From assembly GCA_029204225.1 (NCBI GenBank), contig CM055098.1, forward strand, positions 11,801,552 through 11,865,551: a DNA stretch of 64,000 bases, read 5' to 3'. A program made the translations under genes and the position numbers. A model generated the notes under the pieces. The model made no database searches. It was not told where the DNA came from and saw only the letters and a program-made list of their open reading frames with translations. Shown one piece after another: positions 53,617 through 64,000 of the stretch (positions are counted from its first letter, which is position 1; every line of letters begins with the position of its first letter). The DNA is from Diphasiastrum complanatum. Taxonomy: Eukaryota > Streptophyta > Lycopodiopsida > Lycopodiales > Lycopodiaceae.

Positions 53617-56600
53617 TTGAGAGACTTTGCATGGGCTTTTTCCTTTATGTTATCCAAGTAAACTTTTGGGGGTTTAAATTAGCATTCGTTGTTTTGCATA
53701 CAAGGGGAGCTTGTGATTCGTAATAGGCATTACATCATCAGCTACTCTTCCAATAACTGCATGGGAAATAATCAGGTCTTGTAAGGGATAACCATAAGTA
53801 AAACCTATGTGTTGATTTAGGAAGAAGATTTTGGAAAATTTGACTGAATCAATGAGTGAGAATGGATTATTGATTCTTTAAGCCATAACCGCTGGATGTG
53901 ACGATATAATTTTTGCTATCCTAACAGACCGTCTATGAATTGTGTTCATAGATTTAGGATTGACAGCAAAATATTCTTCCCTCATGGGTTACCTTTTCCA
54001 AGTCGATACCCGGTTCAAGGAAATTTAATTTTTTTGGTACTGTGCTTGTAAATGGTTTAACTTTGGAGCATGTGTTCTCCCTGGAATTGAAGTTAAAGGA
54101 TTTTTTTTATAATCCATACCTATTTTTTCTTTGTCAATCTTGAAAAACTTTGAAGAGTTTGTTAATTCACTCTCAATGATTTCGGTCATTGGGGGTTGAG
54201 CAAATCCGAGTTTTGGTAAGATACTTGTCAAAGCTGAATTCGGTTGGAAACTAATGGAACAGAAATCGTATTAATGGAAGTAATTCTTTTCAAGAAGTAC
54301 CGAAATCCAAATTTGGTGGATTTTCCATTAGTATACTTTCATTAGTATGTTATATTATCCAGCTTTGACGTAGTAATACTAAAACTAGTTTAATGAAAAG
54401 GGAAAATTAATTACCATTTACTATGTGTTCACTAAACATTCTAATACCTTAGCAGAGGGAATTTTTTGGGGGACCAAAAATCTAAGGGAAGAAGAAAAAT
54501 GGACACTTGTGTTAGTAAGTGAGTTTGGGTTATGTAATTTGGATTTCTTGATAGTCCCTGCAAAAAAGTTACATAATATCAGTTATGGAGAAATTCCATA
54601 ATAAAAGTGATAATGGATTTCATTTTATTGAATTCCTGTTGGATATCATGTATGACCATGAGAATGACCGTAAATTTTAATATTGTTTGGATGAATAAGG
54701 AATGTGTTAAACGTATGGATCACATTCAAGTTGTTAGTACAGTAAATGGCTTTCTTTTAAGGATGAGGATCCTTGATTGATCAAGTTTTTACTAACCAGA
54801 AATACTTAAAATGTGACGGTAATCCATGTGTGGAGCCTTATAATTTGATCATCCTTTCGTAAATGGCCTAGACATTTGAGATTTCTGAATCATTGGCAAT
54901 TAATTTGAGTAGTTGGTTTACTCATATGGAAGTTATTTGGTGGGACAAACAGTATGAAGAGAATTCACCAAGAATTGTTTGGTTGGTGTGTATTGCTTGT
55001 AAGACACATGATTCTGAATCGTTTAGATTCATCAGGGGAACTTGTGTGCATAGGATATACGGAATTCTTGGGTGAGTATTTATCAGTTGAGAAGACTCAA
55101 TTATTGTATCCCCCAGTGTTGGCTGTTCGCATCCCTCAACTCTGGCTATGGCTCCAACTAACGAGTGCTATGGCGAACTCCCAATCAGAAAATGTTATGT
55201 CTCCGACTAGGCATTGTGGCTTTTCCAACCAATGGCTATGGCTTCCAACTAACCGAGAGGTTGAAGGATGAGAAGATCTACAGTGAGTGGGTGAGTATTT
55301 CGGGCAAGATCCACTCTTCTCTCGTTTCTCTACTTAGGAACTGACTCAAATGATGGCTTAACCTAAAAGATAACACCCTAAACTAAATCTCATCCTCTAA
55401 TGCTTACCCTACTAGAGAATGGAGGGCCTAGATTAACTTAACCTGTTGCCAGATGAATAATATACAATACAATGTGAAGTAACACAGTACATGAAACCAC
55501 ACAGGGGAGAACACTCAGAGAGAAAGATAGGCATGTATTGCAAATGAGGTTCTCCCTCAAAATGGACTCTTCCACTCCTATATATACTTGGAGTGGTGGT
55601 CACTTACAAAAAAAGGCACTATGGGACAAATAGACCACATAGGCTTAACTTGGTACCATGGGACAACCTCCAATGGACCATAAACAACTGAACTTAAGTT
55701 AAGTTGAACTTATTCAGACTAGTTTAAGTTCTAGTCTTCTAGACTTAGGCTTAGAACTAAACAACTTATAAGACGTTACAACATGGCGCAAAGGCCTAAA
55801 CTTGACTAATCCAGTTCTAGGCTTAAGTCTGTTTCTTTTTCAAGATGGCTCGAATATTCATAGAAAATCAGCCTACACCCAGAGCGCTCAATTGGATAAC
55901 GAATCATAATGGTTTCAAGAATGACAACTAAATTTTTCAGAAATTCAACAGACCTTTGGATATCTAGTTTTAGCTCTAGATTGTAATCTAAAGTTTTTGG
56001 TGGATGAAGATGGTTATTGATATCATTTTGGTATGCTTTCTGTCTTTAACTACTTGATGGTTTGGAATTTGATAATTCACATTTCGGTTAAGAATCCAAT
56101 TTGAAGAATATTCTTAAAATCCAATATCTCCATGATGGGGAAGATTTTAGAATAATTCTTATATATTTTTTGAGTTGTGTATTAAACATAAACTCCAGTA
56201 TCCTTTAGCAATTAAGTATGTTTTGAGATTCCAAAGAATTATGATGACGAATCATAAGAATCTAATTATTTGTTATTGACGGATCATAAATGGATACTCA
56301 ATCAGAGGATAATCAAAAAATATGTTGACTCTTAAGTGAGTTAAAAGCTTCATGAGTAGCATGTTGAAAACCCAGAGTCTTGAATTCTTAGTTTATTAAT
56401 TGAGTTGAGATTCAGATTAGCACTTTGGAAGTGTAATTATTTTTACTCTAGTATTTTATTGAGTCCTATGGATCTCACGGGCATTTTTAAAGAGTTAGTT
56501 CACTCAGTGATTCATGTAATTGGGATTACATGAAGGTGATAAACTTTTATTCGGAGAAGATCACCCTGTTTGGAAGATTTATAGCTTAGTGTATTTTGAA

Positions 56601-56851
56601 TTTTGAGTTAATACTCATGTGTAGAGGCATTAGAAGAGTTCTAAATCCAAAAAAGACCCTTTGTAAAGATACTTTTTATATTTTTTCTCAAATTTTGCTT
56701 ACACATGGACCAATCAAAACACTCAAATTTAAAATCTACTTAATGTAGCTCATTAGAATTGAGAAAAAAAGTTATCTTAATAATGCTATAATTCAGTGTC
56801 AGGGGCAGCCCGCAAGCAGGGCATGTTATTCATAGTATAATATGCAAATAT
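53617..56851. other. No gene recognised; LTR-like promoter patch
   Basis: AT-rich sequence with no supported frame. Around 55576-55590 TCCTATATATACTTGG is a TATA-like element in a stretch (55300-55800) that resembles the transcription-start part of an LTR, but no element body adjoins it. Confidence 0.4.
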
Positions 56852-57271
56852 CATTAAAAATAACATAACTTTTTAACCGTAGTTTCGATTGAGACAAAAA
56901 TTATATTGTTTCAAGCGCTCGACGAGAGCTTTCTAATGGTATCCGGTCAAAGTTTTCAAAAAAAAAGGTAAAAAAGTCAAATGTCGCTCTTGTGCGCTGA
57001 TAGAGCACCCTCTCAAGCTACCGTTCAAAAGTTATGGCCGGTCAAAGTTTCCAAAAAAGTAAAACAGTCAAATGTCGCTCTTGTGCGCGGATAGAGCACC
57101 CTCTCACACTGAGAGGGTGCTCTATCCGCGCACAAGAGCGACATTTGACTGTTTTACTTTTTTGGAAACTTTGACCGGCCATAACTTTTGAATGATAACT
57201 CGGAAGTAGTGATCTAGGGTACTGTTCGTCTCAATCGGATCTACGATTAAAAAGTTATGCTATTTTTAATG
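56852..57271. mobile_element. Foldback element with 83-bp perfect inverted arms
   Basis: Arms 57024-57106 and 57110-57192 are perfect inverted copies separated by CAC. Outer parts are also inverted: CATTAAAAATAACATAACTT at 56852 pairs with the right end at 57271, with few mismatches. A unit of about 72 bp (AAAGTCAAATGTCGCTCTTG onward) is additionally repeated directly at about 56970-57018. This is a MITE- or foldback-type structure; no target duplication is evident. Confidence 0.85.
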
Positions 57272-57570
57272 AACTACATACGGTAATGTACATAGAATGG
57301 TTAAGCATCGAAAATAGTGCAAGCAGAAAATAAAAAAGAATTTGGGCAGAAAATGAATTTATTTTAGTAATTTACATTAATAAACTTTGTCAATCTACGT
57401 GGCATTCCTTAAAGGGTCTATTTTGTATTCAGAATTCCTCTAATGGAGAGGCAAGCAATTGAAGAATTATTGCATGTCTGAGTACTTATTCAGATGGAAA
57501 GATAAGACTAAGGATACTAATTCCTAGTTAAAAGTTGAAAGCTTAAGGAATAATTTCATGTCTTTTTTTT

Positions 57571-57596
57571 TTTTCGTTCTGAGGACAGAACCTGTT
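57571..57596 (+). mobile_element. Gypsy 3' end scrap
   Basis: TTCTGAGGACAGAACCTGTT TAAGG matches the end of the gypsy polyprotein and start of the purine tract in the element at 16.5-17.5 kb, on the opposite strand. Confidence 0.45.
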
Positions 57597-57599
57597 TAA

Positions 57600-58480
57600 G
57601 GAATAACCTAGGACAAGCCAGATGCTACCTAGGCTTGCAAATCGACCATGACTATGATGAAGGAAAGCTATACCTTCATCAGTCTAGGTACATCCAAAAG
57701 ATCCTAGATGATTTTGGGATGACAGATTGCAAAGGGGCCAACACCCTAATGCTTGCAAAGGGGCCAAAACCGATGAAGAGAAGGAAGCCATGCAACACAT
57801 GCCTTATAAGAGGCTAATCAGATCGTTGATGTATCTAGCAGATAACACGCATCCCGACATTGCTTATGTCATGTTTAGGATGAGCCAATTCAACATGAAC
57901 CCAGGTCCTATGCACTGGAAGATTGCGAAGCGAATTCTACAGTATCGTCAGAAAACAAAGGATTTGGAGTTGTGTTACTCTCGTGATGTCGGATTCCAAT
58001 CCTACAGTGATGCAAGTTGGGCATCACTCAAGGACGACTGTAAAAGTGTCTCAGGAAGATGCACCATTGTAGCAAAGGCAGCCATTCTCTAGATCAGCAA
58101 GAAGCAGACCATCATCGCTCAATCATCCTACAAAGCAGAATATGTCACAGCCGCCAAGATGGCCAACAAGATCACATGGCTCAAATAGTTCCTCCACGAA
58201 CTGGGTGAAACCACCAATGAGCCTCTGATTCTGCAAATGGACAATACATTTGTCATACACTTGATGAAGGATCCCATGTTTCATTCAAGGATGAAACACA
58301 TTGCAATCAAATATCATTTGGTAAGCGACCTAGTTGAGAGAAACGAATTGAAGACCACCTTCATCGGAATGAAGCAGATGGTAGCCGACATCTTTACAAA
58401 GCCTTTAGACAAAGGGATGTTCGAGACGCAAAGGACAAGTCTGGGAATCTTAAATCTACCACACTTCAAACTCGGTCCGC
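57600..58480 (+). pseudogene. Copia reverse transcriptase-RNase H fragment
   Basis: Reads CYLGLQIDHDYDEGKLYLHQ, YIQKILDDFGM, RLIRSLMYLADNTHPDIAY, MHWKIAKRILQY, SYSDASWASLKDDCKSVSG, ISKKQTIIAQSSYKAEYV and MKHIAIKYHLVSDLV, then VADIFTKPLDKGMFETQR. This is the C-terminal third of a copia polyprotein of another family. One frameshift near 57770 and three TAG/TGA stops break it; YVDD lies upstream and is lost. Confidence 0.88.
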
Positions 58481-58529
58481 AACTTGCAGTTGCTTTGAAG
58501 TTGGGACCCATTGTTCACCTGCTTGAGTG

Positions 58530-59051
58530 TGAGATCCATCATTAGGTACCACCCAAGGATGGTTGTCAGCTGCTTGTTCTTGATACAGTCATGAAGGAAG
58601 TTCAAAGCAAATTGTGCCCAATCATAAAGATTTTGGGCATGTAGTCGTGAATCTGCCATCATGTGGAATAATGACATAGGTACCCGCAGGACCTTTGTTC
58701 TTGAACATTGTGTGTACTTGGTTAAGTATGCACATGCAACTACTAGTGGTTGATCATTAATGGCCTTGAGGTAGTACCTGTCTTTATTCTTCCATTTTTC
58801 TACTGATGGATCAATATATTTAAAATATGCTGCTTGCTCAATCTTTTGGAGCATCTTGATAACAACATTTGGGCCACGAGGGAACCTGAATGTATGCAAG
58901 CCTTCTGTTGCAAAATATATATTGTAGACATAGTTCCTGGTGGGAGAAAGTATGAATTGGCAAGACCTTGCAGTGACATTGTAGTTGGCGTACACCATAT
59001 GTAGCAAGTATGGACTCTGATACCCAGCCAATATAGGAACTTGGAACTCAA
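58530..59051 (-). pseudogene. Unknown ORF fragment
   Basis: About 165 open codons on the minus strand (AGYQSPYLLHMVYANYNVTA, FATEGLHTFRFPRGPNVVIK, PMSLFHMMADSRLHAQNLYD, WAQFALNFLHDCI). It looks coding by composition and lies between two retroelement pieces. Its 3' end runs into the copia RNase H. No family recognised. It could be a host exon carried by, or broken by, retroelements. Confidence 0.4.
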
Positions 59052-59084
59052 TCTACTTGAAAAAGTGATAGGGTCAATTATGGA

Positions 59085-60388
59085 ATGATGGGTGTATCAT
59101 TGGATGAAGAAGACTACATGGAGCAACTCAAGTGGCAATATCTTCAAGGCAAGGAAGATCTCATTGGTGAGCTCATTGAGGTTTGGTTTGAACTCAAATG
59201 GGCTGTTTTGATTAGGTTTGATACTCAACTTCATCTACTCTACTTCATGTTGGATAGAATTGTAGAAATATATCTTTTGGTTTATGATGGTGACATTGTC
59301 TTCACTAACTATAGTGAAAGGTTGAAATCAAGCAATGATGAGATCTTGTGGGATGTTAATCATGTGTTTGAGAAGGAGTATCTTCAGAGGTTTAGATCTG
59401 AAGATGTTTATAAATGCAAATTCCTTGATGTTTTATTGGAAGATCAAGATGTTGATCTTGAATTGCTTCATCAACACCAAGAGGCAAGTTGCAATTGGAA
59501 GCTAGTCAAAAGCATCAAAGGGGACCCACATGGGCAAAGCATTTTGAATCTATTTTTACAGGTTCTTGAGGGTTCAAGTAAGGTTCTTGGAGCAGCAAGG
59601 AAGTGTCCTTCTACTCTACCTTACTTGTTTAATCTCATGTATGAACATTGTCATGTCAATGTGTTGGAATTGTCAAAATTCAATGAAACTAGTTCCATAG
59701 TTTTGCATCCGTTGATGGAATAGTTATCATTGCTGGTTTTTTTCATCAATCACATGCATTCATTCAAATCTTGAAATATATTGAAGTGGTCAATATGTTT
59801 ACTTTTGAGCAAAGTTCAAGATCTAGCATCCTAGTATTCGCAAATCGACAAATTGTTGACAATGTAGGATCAAGGGTTGTATGCAAATCTTGTGGAGATA
59901 CTTCAGGTATTTCAAGTTCAGGTTTTGCTCATTAAAATGGAACAGAGAACACATCATTTTGGCATTCATTCACTCAAGGGCTTTCAGGGATTGGAGATCT
60001 ACAAAGGCAAGGTGGTGATGGAGGTTCATTCATGGAGATACATGGTGCATTCACTATGGGCATAGTGGAATGTGGAGGAGGCATGCAAACACTTGTTGGT
60101 TACTTTCACTTACAACTTGTTTGCTGCTGTTTTACAGAGACTTCAAAGGTGGATACATGGAGGAATCCTTTCATTATGATACTATGTTCTTTTACATGTA
60201 TCTTGTTCACCATTCTATGTGAAATTGATGTAAGAAATAGTGAAGCATCCTATATGGACACTATCAACTATATCAATCATGTTGTACTTCATATTGTACA
60301 TATTAGAACTCTTGAGAGGAGATCTATTTTCATGATGGGGATCATTCTTAGGTTGGAGCAAAGTAGTGTTGTAAAACTAGCAAGTTAA
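59085..60388 (+). pseudogene. Unknown ORF X, second copy
   Basis: Open for 212 codons (DEEDYMEQLKWQYLQGKEDL, then LIGELIEVWFELKWAV, DEILWDVNHVFEKEYLQRFR). It keeps the TGG codon that is TAA in element A. It then shifts near 59720 and continues as CKSCGD (decayed), GGDGGSFMEIHGAFTMGIVE and LVGYFHLQLVCCCFTETSKV to a stop at 60388. Comparing the two copies shows mostly single substitutions, so X is a genuine shared segment. Confidence 0.75.
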
Positions 60389-60401
60389 GTTGAAGAGGGA
60401 G

Positions 60402-61048
60402 TGTGAAAATTGTCAACATTTCCTAGCTAGTTTGAGGCCTAAATTGGCAATTTTTGTACATAGTTTTGGATCAGGACTTTCACACGCATGAAAGAGGCCT
60501 AGATACTTTTATTTTAGGAGATATGCTATATTGAAGAAGTCCCAAACTTTAGGACCTTCACCGAAATCATGTTATTTGGACATATAAGTCAAAATTGGCT
60601 ATTTTAGGCTACTGGTGTCCTAAAATTGGGTCCTAAGTTCTAGAGAGAGGAGAAAGATTCATCTCTCTCACCTATATTAGGCTGAAATTTGTGGAGAACA
60701 AGTTGGAGAAACTTATTGTATTGTTGAGAGAGATCAATAGATCATTGTCACAGTTTCTTCTTCCATTGAGAGCATTGCTTTGTGTATTGTCTTCAAGCTT
60801 TTGTGTATGATCTTAAGAGGTTTCCAAAAGTGGTAGGCTGTTGTTGTAGGGCTGGTATGATGTTGTTTTTGGCTACCATTAGTACCTTTTATTAGCTTCT
60901 TTTGTCTCTTGAATGCTTTGTCAAGTTCATGTGTATCAAAGGTAGCATTAGGATGCTTTGCCATTTCTAGCTTTTGTAGCTTGTTGTGCAAAGATCTTAG
61001 CCAAGTATTTTGGGAGTTTGGATCCATTCAACATCCACTTTTTTCACA
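60402..61048 (+). repeat. 3' LTR of the second copy
   Basis: 647 bp, TGTGAAAATTG to TTTTTTCACA. This copy keeps the canonical TG at the start, in contrast to the LTR at 6337. Confidence 0.88.
60734..61027 (-). other. Conserved 97-codon ORF antisense within the LTR (copy 3)
   Basis: Identical start, stop and length to the frames at 5705 and 11054, with a few substitutions (for example NGSQKQHH in place of DGNQKQQH). Confidence 0.4.
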
Positions 61049-61870
61049 AGAACTCAGTATCGGGTCTCAAAATCTATATGTCTTTCTTGCTCATGTCATA
61101 CAGGTTTCTCATGTTCAGATAATACATTCTTCTGTGCCAGAGCTGATCTTCATTTTTTAATACATTTAGTATGCTATCAAAATTGCTGATTATTTTGGCT
61201 TGGTAGAGATCTCCTTCTCTGCATCCAACTGTCAGCAATTTGTTTCTTGTTTTCTCGATCATTCGGCATGTATTGCCATTGAATAGAACTCGAATTCCAA
61301 CATCTGCCATCTTGGAGACTGATAGCAGGTCTTTTCTCAGTGAATGTACATAGAGTGCTCCTGGCAGCTCTGCTTGACCTGACAGTGTTTGCTGCTGTAG
61401 AGTCCCGATGCCCTTGACATCGTGTCAGCTCCCATCACATAGAATCACTACTCTGTTGTTTTTTAGTTCTCTGAAGCCGATCAAGATTCTTTTGTTGCAG
61501 GTGATGTTTGAGATTGCTCCTGAATTAATGACTACATCGTAGTCTTGTTCAGTGTAGCTTGTTGTAGCTTCATCGAGTATTGTGAAAGCTTCATCACCTT
61601 TGTCTGCATCTTTGGATGACTTTGCAACATTTGCTTTGTCAGCTTTATTTTTTCTTGTTGAATCTGCAATCATATGCAGAGTGCCTCTTCTTCTTGTAGT
61701 TCATGCAAGGTATTGTTGGATTGAACTAGCATTTATTAGCTGTGTGTCCTGGTTTGTGACAGTGATCATAGGAAGAAGATTGTTGGTTGTCGTTGCCTCT
61801 GCTCGAAGACTTTGTCTTGTCAAATCTGGGCTTGTTCATGTTCTTCTTCCTTCCTTTCGTGAAGAGAAAG
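61049..61870 (-). pseudogene. Copia protease and pre-integrase fragment of another family
   Basis: Minus strand reads VINSGAISNITCNKRILIGF (protease DSGA with Asp changed to Asn), VVILCDGS, MADVGIRVLFNGNT, then ENEDQLWHRRMYYLNMRNLY (start of the integrase zinc finger). It is joined at about 61870 to Gag of the element D family, so the junction is a chimera. The Asp-to-Asn change would destroy protease activity. Confidence 0.7.
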
Positions 61871-63262
61871 CTTGATCATAGCTCCTGTTACAATGATTTA
61901 AATTCTCTTGACGTTGCTCTTCTTGCAAAAGCAATCCACCTAGTTCTTCATAGGTTGCAAGATTTTCTCTTGTGGCTATACTCGTCACAAACATCTAATG
62001 TGACTCACTCAGACTATTCAATGTCAATTGCACGATCTCACGATCTTGTACTCGCTCTCCAACTGCTGCTAATTGGTGACAGATCTCTTTGATCTTCAGT
62101 ATGTGATCGGCAATAGTTGCACCATCATCCATCCACAATGTATGCAATTTCGTCTTCAAAAATAGTATTCGAGATGTATTTGTCGTTTCAAACAATGCCT
62201 TCAATGTATCCCATGTTTCTTTTGGTCCTTCTGAATCTGAAATATAGGGAATAATTGCATCTCTAACTGATAGGTTGATGACATTCTGGGCTTTCCGTTT
62301 TCTCCTATCAAATGTCCGCTGATCTTTTTCCATCACTGGTCTTGTCTCTTCACCTGTCACGATCTCCCATACCTCCTTTTCCATCAAAATGTTCTTCAGT
62401 TTGAATTTCCAAACTGCATAGTTGCCGATACCTTCCAATTTGCTTGACTCATTAAGGACACTCTCGCTTAGAGTTGCCATTACTGGATAGATGGGTCTAG
62501 ATCACAAAATTTATCACACCACAGAATTGTAAATTTTTTTGGTCGGACACCTGATATCGGTACGGTGCGCGGATGCACGACTGCTCGGGATTCTCTTTAT
62601 CTCGCACGTGTGGATTTGATATTGGTACGGGTATGCGATATCGGTATGATGCGCGATGTACAACTGCTCAATATTTTCTTTACTTTTGGCGCGTGGATCC
62701 GATATTGGTACGAATATGTTATATTTGTACGACGCGCGGATGTACGACTATTCAGTATTTTTCCTACCTTTGGCACGTCGATCCGATATTGGTACGGAAA
62801 GATGAAAAGTAAAGGGAATATCAAAACTTTTAGAGAGAATATTCTAGATTTCCCACTTCGGCGCGGCAGCTACGTCGCCTCCTCTTTGCAAAGATTTTGA
62901 AATGTGTGATCGTTCAAAAGACTGAGATCAGTAATGTGAGAAATATGAAGCCTCCTAACTTTGAATGGTAGTACTAGACACTGTCTAGTGTGATTTGCGG
63001 TACTCCAAATAGACAAATGAGAGATTTCTTCACAAACCTCTCACACAAATAGCACTTTCCACAACAGCTCAGAAGTATTGTAAAAATCTCCCCCACTCAA
63101 CAGATTTTCAATCTGTCTGATACTGCCCTGGCCTTTTTAATGCCTCCGGGACTGTGCTTTTCACAACAACTAGGAAGTATTGTAAAAATCTCCCCACTCA
63201 ACAGATTTTCAATCTGTCTGATACTTCCCTGGCCTTTCTGATGCCTCCAGGACTGTGTCTTC
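61871..63262 (-). mobile_element. Element D family: Gag and leader fragment
   Basis: The Gag end (LLLQEEQRQENL) and body, plus a leader with the same tandem repeats as element D (62551-62800), run to about 63262, where the match to element D stops short of a PBS. A leader segment of about 100 bp is duplicated in tandem (63061-63162 and 63163-63259). Confidence 0.82.
61995..62480 (-). pseudogene. Gag of the element D family, 161 intact codons
   Basis: ATG 62480 opens MATLSESVLNESSKLEGIGN, then YAVWKFKLKNILMEKEVWEI and WDTLKALFETTNTSRILFLK, to TAG at 61995. Downstream codons continue in frame after the stop. This is a better preserved Gag than that of element D itself and shows that D carries several nonsense changes. 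Confidence 0.82.
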
Positions 63263-63269
63263 GTTCTCT

Positions 63270-63993
63270 GGAATTGGTTAAAAGGGAATTTTATTGGCCA
63301 AAGCAGGAAATCTCATTGGGAAGATTACCTCCCACTGGTTGAGTTTGCATATAATAGTAGAAAACATTCTGCTACAGTTAAAGTACTTTTATGCCTATGT
63401 ACAATTTTCAACCTAGATCTCTAGTAAATGTTGAGACAAAATCTGTTAAGATCCAGAAAGTTGCTGAGTTCCTACATGATATGCAAGAGATGTTGCAAGT
63501 GGCTAAGGATAGTATCCGAAGTGCTCAGGATAGAAATAAACACTATGCCAATCTTAAGAGATCTCCAAGAGATGTTAAAGTTGATGACTAGGTATATCTT
63601 AGGATGCCAAAAGATTCTAAGATGTTACATACAAGGAAGCATTATAAACTGTCTACCATTATTGTGGACCATTTAGGTAGAATTGTTTTTTTGGAGTATG
63701 AACTTGATCTTTAAGGAAAATCGACTGCACACCCAATTTTTCATGTAAGTTATTTGAAACTAAGTTTACATGGAGGTGATACAATTGGATCGGACGAGGA
63801 TTTATCCCATTTGGAATACTTGTCGCTTAGTGTACCTTTGGAACCTAAGAAAGTGCTTAGAACCAAAGATAAACAATTGAGAAATCATTCTATCTCTGAG
63901 TGCTTAAGTCGGTGGAAAGGTCATACTGAGGATGATGATTCGTGGGAGAGAGTTGATAGCATAAAGGGCAATTTCTCTAAGTTTAGCTTCTAA
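63270..63993 (+). pseudogene. Gypsy integrase C-terminus with chromodomain-like tail
   Basis: Reads HWEDYLPLVEFAYNSRKHSA, then (shifted) VAKDSIRSAQDRNKHYANLK, VYLRMPKDSKM, HPIFHVSYLKLSLHGGD and the tail KKVLRTKDKQLRNHSISECL, SRWKGHTEDDDSWERVDSIK. The HPxFHVSxLK motif and the W-x-G..D-x-S-W-E tail are typical of Ty3/gypsy chromoviruses. Stops at about 63420, 63592 and 63713 break it. It runs nearly to the window edge, so the 3' LTR should lie just beyond. Confidence 0.85.
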
Positions 63994-64000
63994 GGATAGA

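Larger units (their letters stand above)
59060..61048 (+). mobile_element. Second copy of the non-autonomous copia-type family (5' truncated)
   Basis: Carries the C-terminal two thirds of unknown ORF X (59085 to about 60388), the purine tract GTTGAAGAGGGAG and an entire LTR (60402-61048). It matches element A at 5.7-7.7 kb in inverted orientation. Gag, protease, PBS and 5' LTR are missing. Confidence 0.88.

Noticed and set aside
1-64000. CRISPR arrays, bacterial operons, tRNA or rRNA genes
   Set aside because: No regularly spaced repeats, no ribosome-binding-site-led gene series and no intact tRNA or rRNA sequence were seen; the only tRNA-like sequence is the retroposon at 27.1 kb.

Overview
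This is nuclear DNA of a land plant. The evidence is one intact multi-exon receptor-like kinase gene of a plant-type family, GT-AG introns of 65 to 160 bp, plant-type TATA boxes and G-boxes, and a very high load of Ty1/copia and Ty3/gypsy LTR retrotransposons whose primer-binding sites match plant initiator-Met tRNA. I see nothing bacterial or organellar. The lineage cannot be fixed from the window.

Layout. 1-3.6 kb: a decayed plus-strand copia element (PBS, gag, protease, integrase). 4.2-4.7 kb: a minus-strand fragment related to the transposase-like gene at 27-30 kb. 5.7-11.6 kb: a minus-strand copia-type element with LTRs, PBS, gag and protease, in which integrase and reverse transcriptase are replaced by about 680 codons of unknown sequence. 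A second copy lies on the plus strand at 59-61 kb. 11.6-15.5 kb: a gypsy LTR scrap and two partial copia elements. 15.6-23.7 kb: a plus-strand copia RT-RNase H gene broken by three insertions, the largest a full-length copia of the same family (17656-23148) with a perfect 5-bp target duplication. 23.7-25 kb: fused scraps of further copia elements.

26.9-35.6 kb is the most unusual part. A segment of about 8.7 kb is bounded by imperfect inverted repeats sharing a 19-bp identical core, and looks like an undescribed multigene DNA transposon. It carries two plus-strand genes and two minus-strand genes facing each other: a spliced transposase-like gene with CxxC and late Glu motifs; an unknown gene with its own TATA box; a gene whose product begins exactly like histone H3 (MARTKQTAR) and ends in the second half of the H3 histone fold, with a long R/S, Q and polyproline insert between; and an unknown spliced gene. 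An 85-bp tRNA-derived retroposon with 16-bp target duplications sits inside the left end.

36.1-37.7 kb holds a broken copy of a DUF2838/glycerophosphocholine-acyltransferase-like membrane protein gene. 41.8-45.0 kb is the one apparently functional host gene, a seven-exon membrane-anchored RD-type receptor-like kinase (594 codons) on the minus strand, with a cluster of ACGT-core elements about 1.4 kb upstream of its start codon. 46.6-50.2 kb and 53.6-56.8 kb show no convincing genes. 50.2-53.6 kb is a truncated L1-type LINE interrupted by a pair of direct repeats of about 310 bp. 56.85-57.27 kb is a foldback element with 83-bp perfect arms. 57.6-64 kb is a mosaic of copia and gypsy pieces.

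Family assignments rest on motifs read by eye and on memory of the families; no database search was made.
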